From Halomarina ordinaria (lineage in GTDB: Archaea; Halobacteriota; Halobacteria; Halobacteriales; Haloarculaceae), in assembly GCF_030553305.1 (NCBI RefSeq), contig NZ_JARRAH010000001.1, positions 744,001 to 808,000 on the forward strand: 64,000 nt of DNA, in the 5' to 3' direction. Position numbers and translations under genes: made by a program. The notes beneath the pieces were generated by a model. That model was not told where the DNA came from, did not search any database, and saw nothing but the letters and a program-made list of their open reading frames with translations. Below, piece by piece: positions 25,082 through 32,928 of this stretch; positions within the stretch are counted from its first letter, which is position 1, and every line of letters begins with the position of its first letter.

Positions 25082-25102
25082 TTATAGGTGTAGTGCCACG
25101 TG
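25082..25102 (+). promoter_or_regulatory. TATA box and CACGTG palindrome of regulator B
   Basis: ttatagg at 25082-25088 is about 25 bases before the ATG; CACGTG at 25097-25102 sits between it and the start. This mirrors the promoter of the paralogous regulator A and supports the ATG at 25108 over an upstream GTG. Confidence 0.5.
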
Positions 25103-25107
25103 TTACC

Positions 25108-25947
25108 ATGGACTCAGCGGTTCGGGACATCGAGTTCCTCGCGCGGTCGGCCCACCGCGTGGCGGCACTGGAGGCACTGGCCGAGGGGGGGCACGACCGC
25201 CGCGACCTGCGTCTCGCGACGGGCGCGTCGGACCCGACGGTCGGGCGCATCCTCCGGGACTTCGAGGGCCACTCCTGGGTCGTCCGGACGGGGCCGGTGT
25301 ACGAACTCACGCCCCTCGGCGAGTTCGTGACCGAGCGGTTCCTCGAACTCCGCGAGGCGATGACGGCGGCCGGGACGCTCCGCGACGTCTGGCGCTGGCT
25401 CCCCCGGGAGATGGAGGGGTTCGCGGTCGAACACTTCGAGGACGCCGTCGTCTCCTACCCCGGTCCGAGCTACCCCTACCAGCCCGTCGAGCGCGTCAGC
25501 CACCTGCTGGAGACGACCGACACGATTCGAGGGCTCGGGACGACCATCTACAAGTCGGGGAACCTGGAGGTGTTCTGCCGGCGCGTCCTCGACGGGATGG
25601 AGACGGAGTACATCTACTCGCTTCCGGTCCTTCGGGCCATCGTCGCGTGGAACCCCGAGCTCACCGCCCGGGCGTTCGAGTGCGACAACTGCACGGTGCT
25701 GGTCCACGACTCGCTCCGGGACGACGACCGCTGCGGCCTCAACGTGATGGACGACTGCATCGGCATCTGCGGCCACGACCCCGACACCGCCCAGCTCGAG
25801 GCCGTCATCGACACCGCCTCAGCGGAAGCGCGCGAGTGGGCGGTCGACGTCTACGAACGACACCGCCGGGAGGCGCGCCCGTTCGACCGCGAGGAGTTCC
25901 TCGACGCGGACGACGGCGGGCGCGAGCGCCTGCGCGTCGAACCGTGA
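25108..25947 (+). CDS. Winged-helix regulator with FilR1-like sensor domain (paralogue B)
   Basis: A 279-residue transcription factor built like paralogue A. The winged helix is MDSAVRDIEFLARSAHRVAA and TGASDPTVGRILRDFEGHSW; the effector half has RDVWRWLPREMEGFAVEHFE and LPVLRAIVAWNPELTARAFE. It also holds a Cys group (FECDNCTVLV, DRCGLNVMDDCIGICGHD) that is absent from A, which could sense metal or redox state. It probably controls its own promoter and neighbours, given the shared CACGTG element. The C terminus is rich in Arg, Glu and Asp. Confidence 0.88.
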   Translation: MDSAVRDIEFLARSAHRVAALEALAEGGHDRRDLRLATGASDPTVGRILRDFEGHSWVVRTGPVYELTPLGEFVTERFLELREAMTAAGTLRDVWRWLPREMEGFAVEHFEDAVVSYPGPSYPYQPVERVSHLLETTDTIRGLGTTIYKSGNLEVFCRRVLDGMETEYIYSLPVLRAIVAWNPELTARAFECDNCTVLVHDSLRDDDRCGLNVMDDCIGICGHDPDTAQLEAVIDTASAEAREWAVDVYERHRREARPFDREEFLDADDGGRERLRVEP

Positions 25948-26008
25948 CGGGCGTCGGCGCTCGGGGCGGGCCTCGTCACGGTCGGTGGCGGCCCCGCGAC
26001 GACGGGCG

Positions 26009-26296
26009 TCAGTCGCCCGCGTCGGAGACGTCGAGCGCACCCTCCTCGGCCGTGGTCGCCTCGCGCCACCACACCAGTTCGAACTCGATGCTCTGTTTCG
26101 CCTCCGTGTCCCCCTCGTCCCAGTCCGACTCCCCCTCCAGTTTGAACGTCACCGGGTCGACGGGGTCCAGCGTGACCCGCGTCTCCCCGAGGGCGAGCGC
26201 CACGTCGCCACCCCCGTCGAGCTGGTCGGCCAGGTCCCGGAGGTAGGCGGCGATGTCGGTTCGCGTCGTCCGCTCTTCGGTCTCTAGTTCCCCCAT
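26009..26296 (-). CDS. amphi-Trp domain protein
   Basis: A 95-residue protein with the small amphi-Trp domain seen in archaea and bacteria: helix TDIAAYLRDLADQLDGGG followed by VTLDPVDPVTFKLEGESDWD and the aromatic end IEFELVWWREATT. It is a stand-alone domain thought to mediate binding, but no partner is known. Upstream lies a 133-base spacer before the carbonic anhydrase. Confidence 0.8.
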   Translation of the reverse strand: MGELETEERTTRTDIAAYLRDLADQLDGGGDVALALGETRVTLDPVDPVTFKLEGESDWDEGDTEAKQSIEFELVWWREATTAEEGALDVSDAGD

Positions 26297-26428
26297 GTGC
26301 AGGGAGAGGGTACTCGGCGACTAAGCGATGGGGGGTAGTTCTCGGTCGGCGGGACGTATCCCGAGGGGAGAAGGTCGAACGCTCACTCGGGTCGGTCGCC
26401 CTCGTCGTTCAGGGCGGCGCAGACGCGC

Positions 26429-27109
26429 TCAGTACGTCCAGAGCCGGTCGACGCGCTCGTCGACCTCCGGGTGTTCGTCCCGGAGCGTCCCGACGTCCGT
26501 CTCGCCGTCGACGTTGACGACGTGGACCTCGCCGCGGCGCTCGGCGTACACGTCCTGGAAGTCGTAGACGACGCCGACGACGGTGACGTCGTCCGGCACG
26601 TCGTCGCTCTCGCGGAGGAACTCGACCTGCCGGTCGACGTTGTACTCGACGAGGTGGTTCACCGCCTCCGTCCGGGACAGGTCGTCGGGGAGCGCCTCGA
26701 CGCCCGCCTCGAGCCGGGGGGCGAGCAGACCGACGCAGTGTTCGATACCGGCCGGTTCGGAGAGACCCTCCGTCAGGTGGTCGTAGGTCGCCGTGACGGC
26801 GCCACAGCCGGTGTGGCCGACGACGACGACGGTCCTCGTCCCGGTGTGTTCGACCGGGTAGAGGACGTCGCCCGAGACGGCCTCGCCGGCGTCGGTCCGC
26901 TGGACGACGCGGTTACCGATGTTGCCGACGGTGAAGAGGTGGCCGGGCGTGTCGTTGCCCCACATCAGGTCCTGGAGCACGCGCGAGTCCGAGCAACAGA
27001 CGGTGACGGCGGCCGGGTGCTGTGCGTCCTGTACGTCGTCGAAGCGGGAACGGAACTCGTCGGCGTGGGCCGCGTTGCGCTCGAGGAGTTCGATGACCGT
27101 CCGGTGCAT
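26429..27109 (-). CDS. Beta-class carbonic anhydrase
   Basis: Zinc enzyme that interconverts CO2 and bicarbonate, 226 residues. Zinc ligands are visible: Cys39 and Asp41 in CCSDSRV, His99 and Cys102 in VVGHTGCGAVTATY. The Asp41/Arg43 dyad of the family is present. An acidic tail ends DERVDRLWTY. A TATA-like run of A residues about 30 bases before the ATG is its likely promoter. It is divergent from an FNT channel gene, so bicarbonate supply and anion transport may be linked. Confidence 0.93.
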   Translation of the reverse strand: MHRTVIELLERNAAHADEFRSRFDDVQDAQHPAAVTVCCSDSRVLQDLMWGNDTPGHLFTVGNIGNRVVQRTDAGEAVSGDVLYPVEHTGTRTVVVVGHTGCGAVTATYDHLTEGLSEPAGIEHCVGLLAPRLEAGVEALPDDLSRTEAVNHLVEYNVDRQVEFLRESDDVPDDVTVVGVVYDFQDVYAERRGEVHVVNVDGETDVGTLRDEHPEVDERVDRLWTY

Positions 27110-27269
27110 ACCTGATAGCCAGGTCCGACCCGACGTATTTTTTGCGTGTCGCTATCGAGGCGAGGGCGGGGCGCATGCACGCGCAAGATATAGGGTCCGG
27201 TCGCGAGTAGGCCGGGCCATGTCGGTTCCTGTGTGCGAGAACGGGACGCGTAGTGCGGGGTGTCGCTAG

Positions 27270-28076
27270 GTGGGCGAGTCCGACCAATCAGCGGTCGCCG
27301 CTGGCGAACAGACGTCCGCGGCGGACATCCTCGAGTCGCTCATCGAGACGGGCCGAAGCGAGATGGAGCGCGAGACGTCGGGCCTCCTGCTGTCGGGGCT
27401 CTCGGCCGGCCTCGACATCGGGTTCGGACCGCTACTGATGGCGGTGTTGCTCACGCTCTCCGAGAGCGGGTACGGGGACGTGGGGACGGAACTGCTGCTG
27501 GCGAGCGCCTACGCGGTCGGGTTCATCCTCGTCATCGTCGGCCGCTCGGAGCTGTTCACCGAGCACACCACGCTCGCCGTGATGCCGGTCTTGGACGGTC
27601 GCGGGTCGGTGGGAGAGCTGGCTCGGCTCTGGGGGCTGGTGTACGTGGGCAACATCGTCGGCGGGGTGCTGTTCACCGTGTTCGTCGTCACGCTGATGCC
27701 CAGCCTCGGGGTCGCGGAGCCCGAGGCCTTCGGGACGATCGCACAGAAACTGGTCGAGTACGACCTCACACAGCTGTTCGTCGCCGGTATCCTCGCGGGC
27801 TGGCTGATGGGGCTGCTCGCGTGGCTCGTCACTGCGGCCCAGGAGACGACGAGCCGGCTGCTCGTCATCTGGCTCGTCACCGCCTCCATCGGGCTCCTCC
27901 ACCTGCCCCACTCCATCGCGGGCAACGTCGAGGTGCTGTTCGGACTGTTCCTCTCGCCCGAGGTGGTGTTCCTCGACTACGTCGCCTTCCTCGCGCTGGC
28001 GACGGCCGGGAACGCGGTCGGCGGCGGCGTGTTCGTCGCCCTGCTGAAGTACGGCCACGTCGTCCGCGGGGCCTGA
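27270..28076 (+). CDS. Formate/nitrite transporter (FNT) family channel
   Basis: A 268-residue FNT-family membrane protein with about six helices, related to the YfdC subgroup. It starts at a GTG (VGESDQSAVAAGEQTSAADI). Recognisable parts are SGLSAGLDIGFGPLLMAVLL, VGFILVIVGRSELFTEHTTL (the helix break region) and AGNAVGGGVFVALLKYGHVV near the end. FNT proteins pass small monovalent anions such as formate, nitrite or hydrosulfide; which one is not visible here. The gene is divergent from the carbonic anhydrase. Confidence 0.88.
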   Translation: MGESDQSAVAAGEQTSAADILESLIETGRSEMERETSGLLLSGLSAGLDIGFGPLLMAVLLTLSESGYGDVGTELLLASAYAVGFILVIVGRSELFTEHTTLAVMPVLDGRGSVGELARLWGLVYVGNIVGGVLFTVFVVTLMPSLGVAEPEAFGTIAQKLVEYDLTQLFVAGILAGWLMGLLAWLVTAAQETTSRLLVIWLVTASIGLLHLPHSIAGNVEVLFGLFLSPEVVFLDYVAFLALATAGNAVGGGVFVALLKYGHVVRGA

Positions 28077-28098
28077 CCGGGCCACGGGTCGCCGGCGG

Positions 28099-28905
28099 CT
28101 ACCGGTTCGCCTCGAACCAGTCGACGGCGAAGTCGACCAGTCGCGGCTGCGAGGCGAGTTTGGCCGTCGCGGTCCCGACCCGGCCGTCGGCGAGGCCGAC
28201 CTCGCGCTCGAAGGCCCGCCCGAGGTCGGGAAAGTCTCCGGTGTCCTGCTCGATGTCGTCGTACTCGACCCAGCGTCGCTCGCCGTCGACGAGCGTCGCC
28301 GCCCCCTCCGTGACCCGCTCGGTCGGGAGGTCGGCGCGGTACTCAGCGAGGTGGAGCGAGGTGTTCGCGTCGTGGCCGACGCCGAGCAGGAGGACGTCGC
28401 CGGCGAGGTCGTAGACCCGCGCGAGCGGCGAGGGCTCGCCGAGCGCGTCGTCGAGGCCGTGGTCACCGACGACGAACTCGGCGTCGGCACCCCACGCCGC
28501 GAACGAGAGCGACGGGTGGTCGCTCCGGCGCACGTCCGGGTAGTCGCGGACGCACTCCGGTATCGCGCCCATCCCCCGCGTGGGGGTGACCGCCGGCCGG
28601 TAGGGCGGCATCGTCTCGCGAATCCGCTCGACCCACCCCTCGGGGACCGGCGGGTCAGACCAGTCGGTCGGGTCGGAGTTCTGCGTCGAGTGCGTCGGAA
28701 CGACGAGCGTCCCGTCCTCGGTGACGGCCGCCCGCAGGGCGTCGACCACCGCCGGCGCCCCGCCGCAGACCCAGCCGAGCGACCCGAGCGAGGAGTGGAC
28801 GAGGAGCGTGTCGCCCGCCTCGACGCCCAGCGCCCGGAGGTCGTCGAGGAGCGACGTGGTCGTGACCGGTTCGTCCACCGCGTCGACGGCGTCCCGTTCG
28901 TCCAT
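28099..28905 (-). CDS. AAC(3)-family acetyltransferase-like protein
   Basis: A 268-residue protein of the aminoglycoside N3-acetyltransferase fold. Visible blocks are DTLLVHSSLGSLGWVCGGA, TLVVPTHSTQNSDPTDWSDP, PTRGMGAIPECVRDYPDVRR, and LLLGVGHDANTSLHLAEYRA, which hold the His and other residues of the family core. Haloarchaea are not targets of aminoglycosides in the usual way, so the natural substrate is probably a different amine, such as an amino sugar or a small metabolite. The start MDERDAVDAVDEP is an ATG followed by acidic codons. Confidence 0.85.
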   Translation of the reverse strand: MDERDAVDAVDEPVTTTSLLDDLRALGVEAGDTLLVHSSLGSLGWVCGGAPAVVDALRAAVTEDGTLVVPTHSTQNSDPTDWSDPPVPEGWVERIRETMPPYRPAVTPTRGMGAIPECVRDYPDVRRSDHPSLSFAAWGADAEFVVGDHGLDDALGEPSPLARVYDLAGDVLLLGVGHDANTSLHLAEYRADLPTERVTEGAATLVDGERRWVEYDDIEQDTGDFPDLGRAFEREVGLADGRVGTATAKLASQPRLVDFAVDWFEANR

Positions 28906-29016
28906 ACCGCTCGCACGCGACCGGCCGGTTTCAATACTCCCGCTTCGTGCCGGGCGAGGGTTCTTCGCGGTGGCCGCCCGACCGTCCACAATGAGTCCGA
29001 CTGTCGGGAGGGGCCG

Positions 29017-29427
29017 GTGACGGTCGCACGCTGGGTGCGCGGGCTGTGGACGTACTACCGGGGGTACACGCGGACCGCGATACACGCGGCTTCGACGGCG
29101 ACGCTGACCATCTTCGGCCTGCTCGCCATCGTCGACCCGCTGTTCGTAGTGGTCGCCATCGTCTCGTACGTCGTCCCACCTATCGCGCTGTACGCGACGG
29201 ACGCCGACCTCGGGCGAACGACCGCGGCGACCGACGGCGAACCGCCACGCGACGGGTCCGAGCGCGTGCGACGCGTCCCCGCTGGTGGCTCGAAGAGGAC
29301 GGGAGGTGATACGGACGGCGACTCGGACTCGGATAGCGACGGACGCGATGGCGACAGCGACGCGGACGGGACGGATACCGATTCCGACGGGACGGACACC
29401 GACACCGACTCGGACAGCGACGGGTGA
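29017..29427 (+). CDS. Small membrane protein with Asp/Ser-rich tail
   Basis: A 136-residue protein with a GTG start (VTVARWVRGLWTYYRGYTRT). A hydrophobic segment of about 20-35 residues (LTIFGLLAIVDPLFVVVAIV and on) suggests one or two membrane passes, followed by a low-complexity tail of Asp, Ser, Thr and Gly such as DSDSDSDGRDGDSD. The tail is encoded by a repetitive stretch of gac/tcg-type codons from about 29320 to 29425 and may vary in length by slippage. Function unknown. The start is uncertain: other in-frame starts lie further upstream. Confidence 0.6.
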   Translation: MTVARWVRGLWTYYRGYTRTAIHAASTATLTIFGLLAIVDPLFVVVAIVSYVVPPIALYATDADLGRTTAATDGEPPRDGSERVRRVPAGGSKRTGGDTDGDSDSDSDGRDGDSDADGTDTDSDGTDTDTDSDSDG

Positions 29428-29454
29428 CGGCGAGCCGAGTGCGAGTGCCCGCGT

Positions 29455-30222
29455 TCAGAACTCGACCGCGAGGGCGTCGAGGGCGTCGTGCTGGCGGGCG
29501 GTGTGGGCCGCGGTCAACGGGGAGACGCTCACGCGGCGTTCGAGGATGGCCCGGCGGTCGGTGCCGACGGGGTCGGTGGTCTCGCCCTCCGCCATCCGGC
29601 CCCAGATGCGGTCGACCAGCGTGATGTGACCGTCGCGGCGCTTCGCGCCCATGTCGTACACCGTCGAGGGGGTCGTCACCTCCATCTCGCAGGGCTCGCC
29701 GTCGGCGACGGGGACGTTCACGTTCAGGTAGTCGGCCTCCTCGAAGACGCCGCGGTCGAGGGCGCGGTCGACCAGGTACTCCGCGACGCGCATCGCCTCG
29801 GCGTACTCGTCGTATCCCGGGTCGAAGGTCCGGTAGTCCACCTCGCCGGTCGGGATGTACATCGAGACGGCGATGGCGGGGACGCCGAAGAAGGCCGCCT
29901 CGACGGCCGCGCTGATGGTCCCCGACCGGCCGAGGACGTACTGGCCGAGGTTCGCCCCCCGGTTGCACCCCGAGACGACGACGTCCGTCTCGGGCACGAG
30001 CGACGACAGGCCCGCGACGACGCAGTCCGCCGGCGTCCCGTGAATCGCGTAGCCCAGTTCGTGTTCGTCGACGGCGACCCGCGAGGACATCGAGCGCCCC
30101 ACCGCGCTCTGGTCGTCGGCGGGGGCGACGACGGTGACGTCGGCGACCGAGGAGAGCGCGCGGTGGAGCGCCTGCAGCCCCGTCTCCTCGATGCCGTCGT
30201 CGTTCGTCAAGAGGACCTGCAT
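29455..30222 (-). CDS. surE: 5'/3'-nucleotidase SurE
   Basis: Metal-dependent phosphatase that removes phosphate from nucleoside monophosphates, 255 residues. The N-terminal MQVLLTNDDGIEETGLQALH holds the paired Asp metal ligands; VVVSGCNRGANLGQYVLGRS holds the Ser/Asn ligand, and YLNVNVPV is conserved in the late strand. The start is the ATG directly before QVLLTNDDG. It helps in nucleotide salvage and housekeeping. It is divergent from a small hypothetical gene. Confidence 0.94.
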   Translation of the reverse strand: MQVLLTNDDGIEETGLQALHRALSSVADVTVVAPADDQSAVGRSMSSRVAVDEHELGYAIHGTPADCVVAGLSSLVPETDVVVSGCNRGANLGQYVLGRSGTISAAVEAAFFGVPAIAVSMYIPTGEVDYRTFDPGYDEYAEAMRVAEYLVDRALDRGVFEEADYLNVNVPVADGEPCEMEVTTPSTVYDMGAKRRDGHITLVDRIWGRMAEGETTDPVGTDRRAILERRVSVSPLTAAHTARQHDALDALAVEF

Positions 30223-30327
30223 GCCCACCCTGCGCTCGCGCGTCGCAAAAGCGCATCGGGCCGAGAGACCTACAACCCCACCCGGGGTATCGCCGGACGG
30301 CACACGCGGCCTGGCCGATGACGCACG

Positions 30328-30708
30328 ATGAACACACGAACAGTCTACACGCTCGTCAGCCTCGGCCTCGTCCTGACCGTGGCGACGAGCATCGCCTTCC
30401 TCGGCGGCTGGGACGCCGCCGACGAGACGCCCCTCCCCGACGGTGACGGCGACCGGACGGGAAGCATCGGAACCCTCGCGGTCGACGACAGCGGCCTGAC
30501 CGAACGCGGGACCACGCCACTGAGCGACCGGCACGGCGGACGCGACGGCCCGGACGACGCGCGTGGCCCCGACGCGGCCGAGGGGCCGTCGGCCGCCGGC
30601 GGGGGCGACTCACCCGACCGCGACTCCCCGGAGGGCGAGCACTCACACACCGACGGTGACGCCGGCCGACGCGACGGGCGGTCGGCCGGCGTCGAGGCGA
30701 CGGGCTGA
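30328..30708 (+). CDS. Hypothetical protein with N-terminal membrane segment
   Basis: A 126-residue protein, MNTRTVYTLVSLGLVLTVAT, with a single hydrophobic segment that could act as a signal or anchor. The rest is a disordered Asp/Gly/Pro/Ser-rich region with no Cys and no recognisable fold. It may be an anchored acidic peptide outside the cell. Coding support is moderate: the composition is typical of this genome and the gap would otherwise be unexplained. No partner gene is apparent. Confidence 0.5.
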   Translation: MNTRTVYTLVSLGLVLTVATSIAFLGGWDAADETPLPDGDGDRTGSIGTLAVDDSGLTERGTTPLSDRHGGRDGPDDARGPDAAEGPSAAGGGDSPDRDSPEGEHSHTDGDAGRRDGRSAGVEATG

Positions 30709-30736
30709 GTCGAGGGCGGCGGTCGAATCAGTCGAA

Positions 30737-32143
30737 TCAGGTCGGGACGGCGTCCACGGCCGTCTCGGCGTCGACGACGAGGTTGTACGCCCGTTCGTCG
30801 TCGTTCCAGAGGAGCAGACCGTTCTCGACGACCAGCAGGTCGCCGAAGTCGGCGCGCAGGAGGTCGCGGTTCAGCGCGGACTCCCGGGTGCAGACTGCGT
30901 AGTGGTCGACCGACTGGCTCCCGTCGCCGATGCGAAACAGCGGGTTGCCCCGCCCGAGGTCGTGGCTGAGTTTCACCGCCAGCAGGTCGATGCGGTCGGT
31001 GACGTGGTCCTCGGCGTCGGCCATCCGCGCGAAGCGCTCGGCGTCGGGGGCGACGTCGACGGCGCGCGCACCGTCGCGCCGGAGGACGGTCGAGGCGTAC
31101 TGGACGTCGACGTTGACGAACTCGCCCGGGTCGCCGTCGGGGTCGGTCGCCGCGTCGTCGAGGCGACGCTGGACCTCGGGCACCGCGAGGTCGGGTTCGA
31201 CGTCGAACGACCAGCCGCGGTCGCTCGGGGTCACGCCCGGCCAGAGGCGCACCTCGGGGCCGTACACCGAGAGGTCCGACTCCCGTTCGAGGGTGCGTTC
31301 GACCTCGCGCAGGCCGACGGCGGTGTTCTTGTCGGCGGGCGCGAGGCCGAGGAGGGTGCCGTCGTCCGCGAGACCCGCGGCGTAGCGCCGGGCGACCGAC
31401 GCGGGGTCGTCCAGTTCGCTCCAGACGTTCGCGAAGAGGACGAGGTCGTAGGTCTCCGCTATTTCGAAGTCCTCGGCCGTCTCGCGGTGGACGGTGACGC
31501 GCTGGTTCTCCCGCCCCACGACGAGGCGCTCGAACACGTCGGCGGCGGCGCTCGGTTCGACCGCGTGGTAGTCGACGAGCGCCTCGCCCGCGAGCAGGTC
31601 GAGGAGGCCGAGCGCCGGGCCGCCGACGCCCGCACCCACGTCGAGGACGCGCAGGGTTCGGGGGAGCAGGCCCGCCCGCCCGAGGTCGGCGAGGGCGTAC
31701 TGCGCGACGGCGTAGTAGTCGGGGAGGTGATAGAGCGCGTAGGCGAGCGCCGTCTCCGCGTCGTACTCGACGGGGTGCTGGCGGTAGTAGTCCTCCTTGA
31801 CCCGTCGAATCGTGGCGCGCAGTCGGTCGCCGCTCTCGCCGGCGTACCACTCCGTCCCGTAGCGCTCGACGAGCAGGTCCTCGAGGCGGGCCTCGTGCCC
31901 GCTCGGGAACCGCCGGACCGTCTCGAGTCCCACCTCGGCCGGTCCCTCCTCGACCGGCGTGAAGGTGCCGTCCTCGCGCTCGCGCACCCGGAGGTCGACC
32001 GCCGACTCGCGGAGCACCTGCCGGACGACGGCCGGGTGCGGTCGCCCCTCGACGTACTCGCACAACTCCTCGGGGTCGAGCGGGCGCACCGAGCGCAGGT
32101 AGCGCGCCGCGTCGAGCACCTGCTCCCGCTGGTCGGCGTTCAT
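30737..32143 (-). CDS. Rsm22-family SAM-dependent methyltransferase
   Basis: A 468-residue methyltransferase related to Rsm22, an rRNA-modification family. The N-terminal part is helical (QREQVLDAARYLRSVRPLDP); the SAM site is RVLDVGAGVGGPALGLLDLL, followed by LVLFANVWSELDDPASVARR. A later C-terminal part holds VKLSHDLGRGNPLFRIGDGS and VDHYAVCTRESALNRDLL, of the kind that contacts RNA. The Cys-rich Fe-S cluster site of some members is not seen. Its ATG overlaps the end of the tyrA gene (ATGA). Confidence 0.8.
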   Translation of the reverse strand: MNADQREQVLDAARYLRSVRPLDPEELCEYVEGRPHPAVVRQVLRESAVDLRVREREDGTFTPVEEGPAEVGLETVRRFPSGHEARLEDLLVERYGTEWYAGESGDRLRATIRRVKEDYYRQHPVEYDAETALAYALYHLPDYYAVAQYALADLGRAGLLPRTLRVLDVGAGVGGPALGLLDLLAGEALVDYHAVEPSAAADVFERLVVGRENQRVTVHRETAEDFEIAETYDLVLFANVWSELDDPASVARRYAAGLADDGTLLGLAPADKNTAVGLREVERTLERESDLSVYGPEVRLWPGVTPSDRGWSFDVEPDLAVPEVQRRLDDAATDPDGDPGEFVNVDVQYASTVLRRDGARAVDVAPDAERFARMADAEDHVTDRIDLLAVKLSHDLGRGNPLFRIGDGSQSVDHYAVCTRESALNRDLLRADFGDLLVVENGLLLWNDDERAYNLVVDAETAVDAVPT

Positions 32144-32865
32144 CGCCCCGCCTCGCGGTAGAGGACCTCGAAGGCCTCGTCGTCGGCGTCGGCGAGTCGG
32201 TCGGCCGCTGCCGCCACCGCCTCCGCGCCGCCGAACGTCGCCTGTATCTCGGCGTAGACGCGCGGCGTCCCGTCGGTGACGCGCTCGACGAGGTCCGAGA
32301 GACGCCGCGAGACGGGCGTGTGGAAGCGCTCGTCGACCGGTTCGCCCGCGAGGCCGTAGGCGAGGACGGCGGCGTGCGCCTGCGCCTGGACCGTCCGCAT
32401 CGCCCGGTCGTGCTCCTCGCCCGTCGTCTCGAAGAGGTCGTTCCCGCGCTCCGCGAGGTCGGCGCGCAGGCGGTCGGTCACCTCGCCCGGTCGGTCCGGG
32501 ACGACGGCGACCCGGCCGGGGGCGGCGTTCGCGGCGAACAGGGGGTGGAGGCTCACCCGCTCGCGGTCGGGTGCGTGTTCGCGCATCGCCTCGACCGGGC
32601 CGGCCATCACGCCGCTGAGGTCGAGCAGCGCGCGCTCGGCCCGCTCGGCGTGAGTGGCGACGGCCGCCCCGACGACGGACATCGGGACGGCGAGGCAGAC
32701 GGCGTCGAAGCGCTCGGCGGTGTCGAGCGCGACGGCCCGCCCGCCGGTGGTCTCGGCGGCCCGCTCCGCCGCCCCGGGGTCGGTGTCGGCGTAGGCGAGG
32801 TCGGCGTCGACGCTCGCGCCGAACCACGTCCCCATCTCGCCCGCGCCGACGACGAGTACGTCCAT
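32140..32865 (-). CDS. tyrA: Prephenate dehydrogenase
   Basis: NAD(P)-dependent enzyme that makes 4-hydroxyphenylpyruvate from prephenate for Tyr synthesis, 241 residues. The Rossmann fold motif is VLVVGAGEMGTWFGASVDAD at the N terminus. VCLAVPMSVVGAA and LLDLSGVMAGPVEAM lie in the middle, and SLHPLFAANAAPGRVAVVP carries the catalytic His and substrate-binding residues of the family. The short C-terminal helical part is typical of the archaeal form. It overlaps the Rsm22-like gene by four bases, so translation is coupled. Confidence 0.88.
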   Translation of the reverse strand: MDVLVVGAGEMGTWFGASVDADLAYADTDPGAAERAAETTGGRAVALDTAERFDAVCLAVPMSVVGAAVATHAERAERALLDLSGVMAGPVEAMREHAPDRERVSLHPLFAANAAPGRVAVVPDRPGEVTDRLRADLAERGNDLFETTGEEHDRAMRTVQAQAHAAVLAYGLAGEPVDERFHTPVSRRLSDLVERVTDGTPRVYAEIQATFGGAEAVAAAADRLADADDEAFEVLYREAGR

Positions 32866-32928
32866 GCCCCAGCACACTCCCGCGCGGTGCAAAAGCCTGT
32901 CCGAGTGCGTTCGCACTCGACGGACGGC

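Noticed and set aside
27138-27147. T-run as a terminator
   Set aside because: On the coding strand of the carbonic anhydrase this is an A-run placed at TATA distance from its start, so a promoter element is the better reading.
29285-29425. Repetitive gac/tcg tract as a possible repeat array
   Set aside because: It encodes the Asp/Ser tail of the small membrane protein in frame, so it is best explained as coding low complexity.
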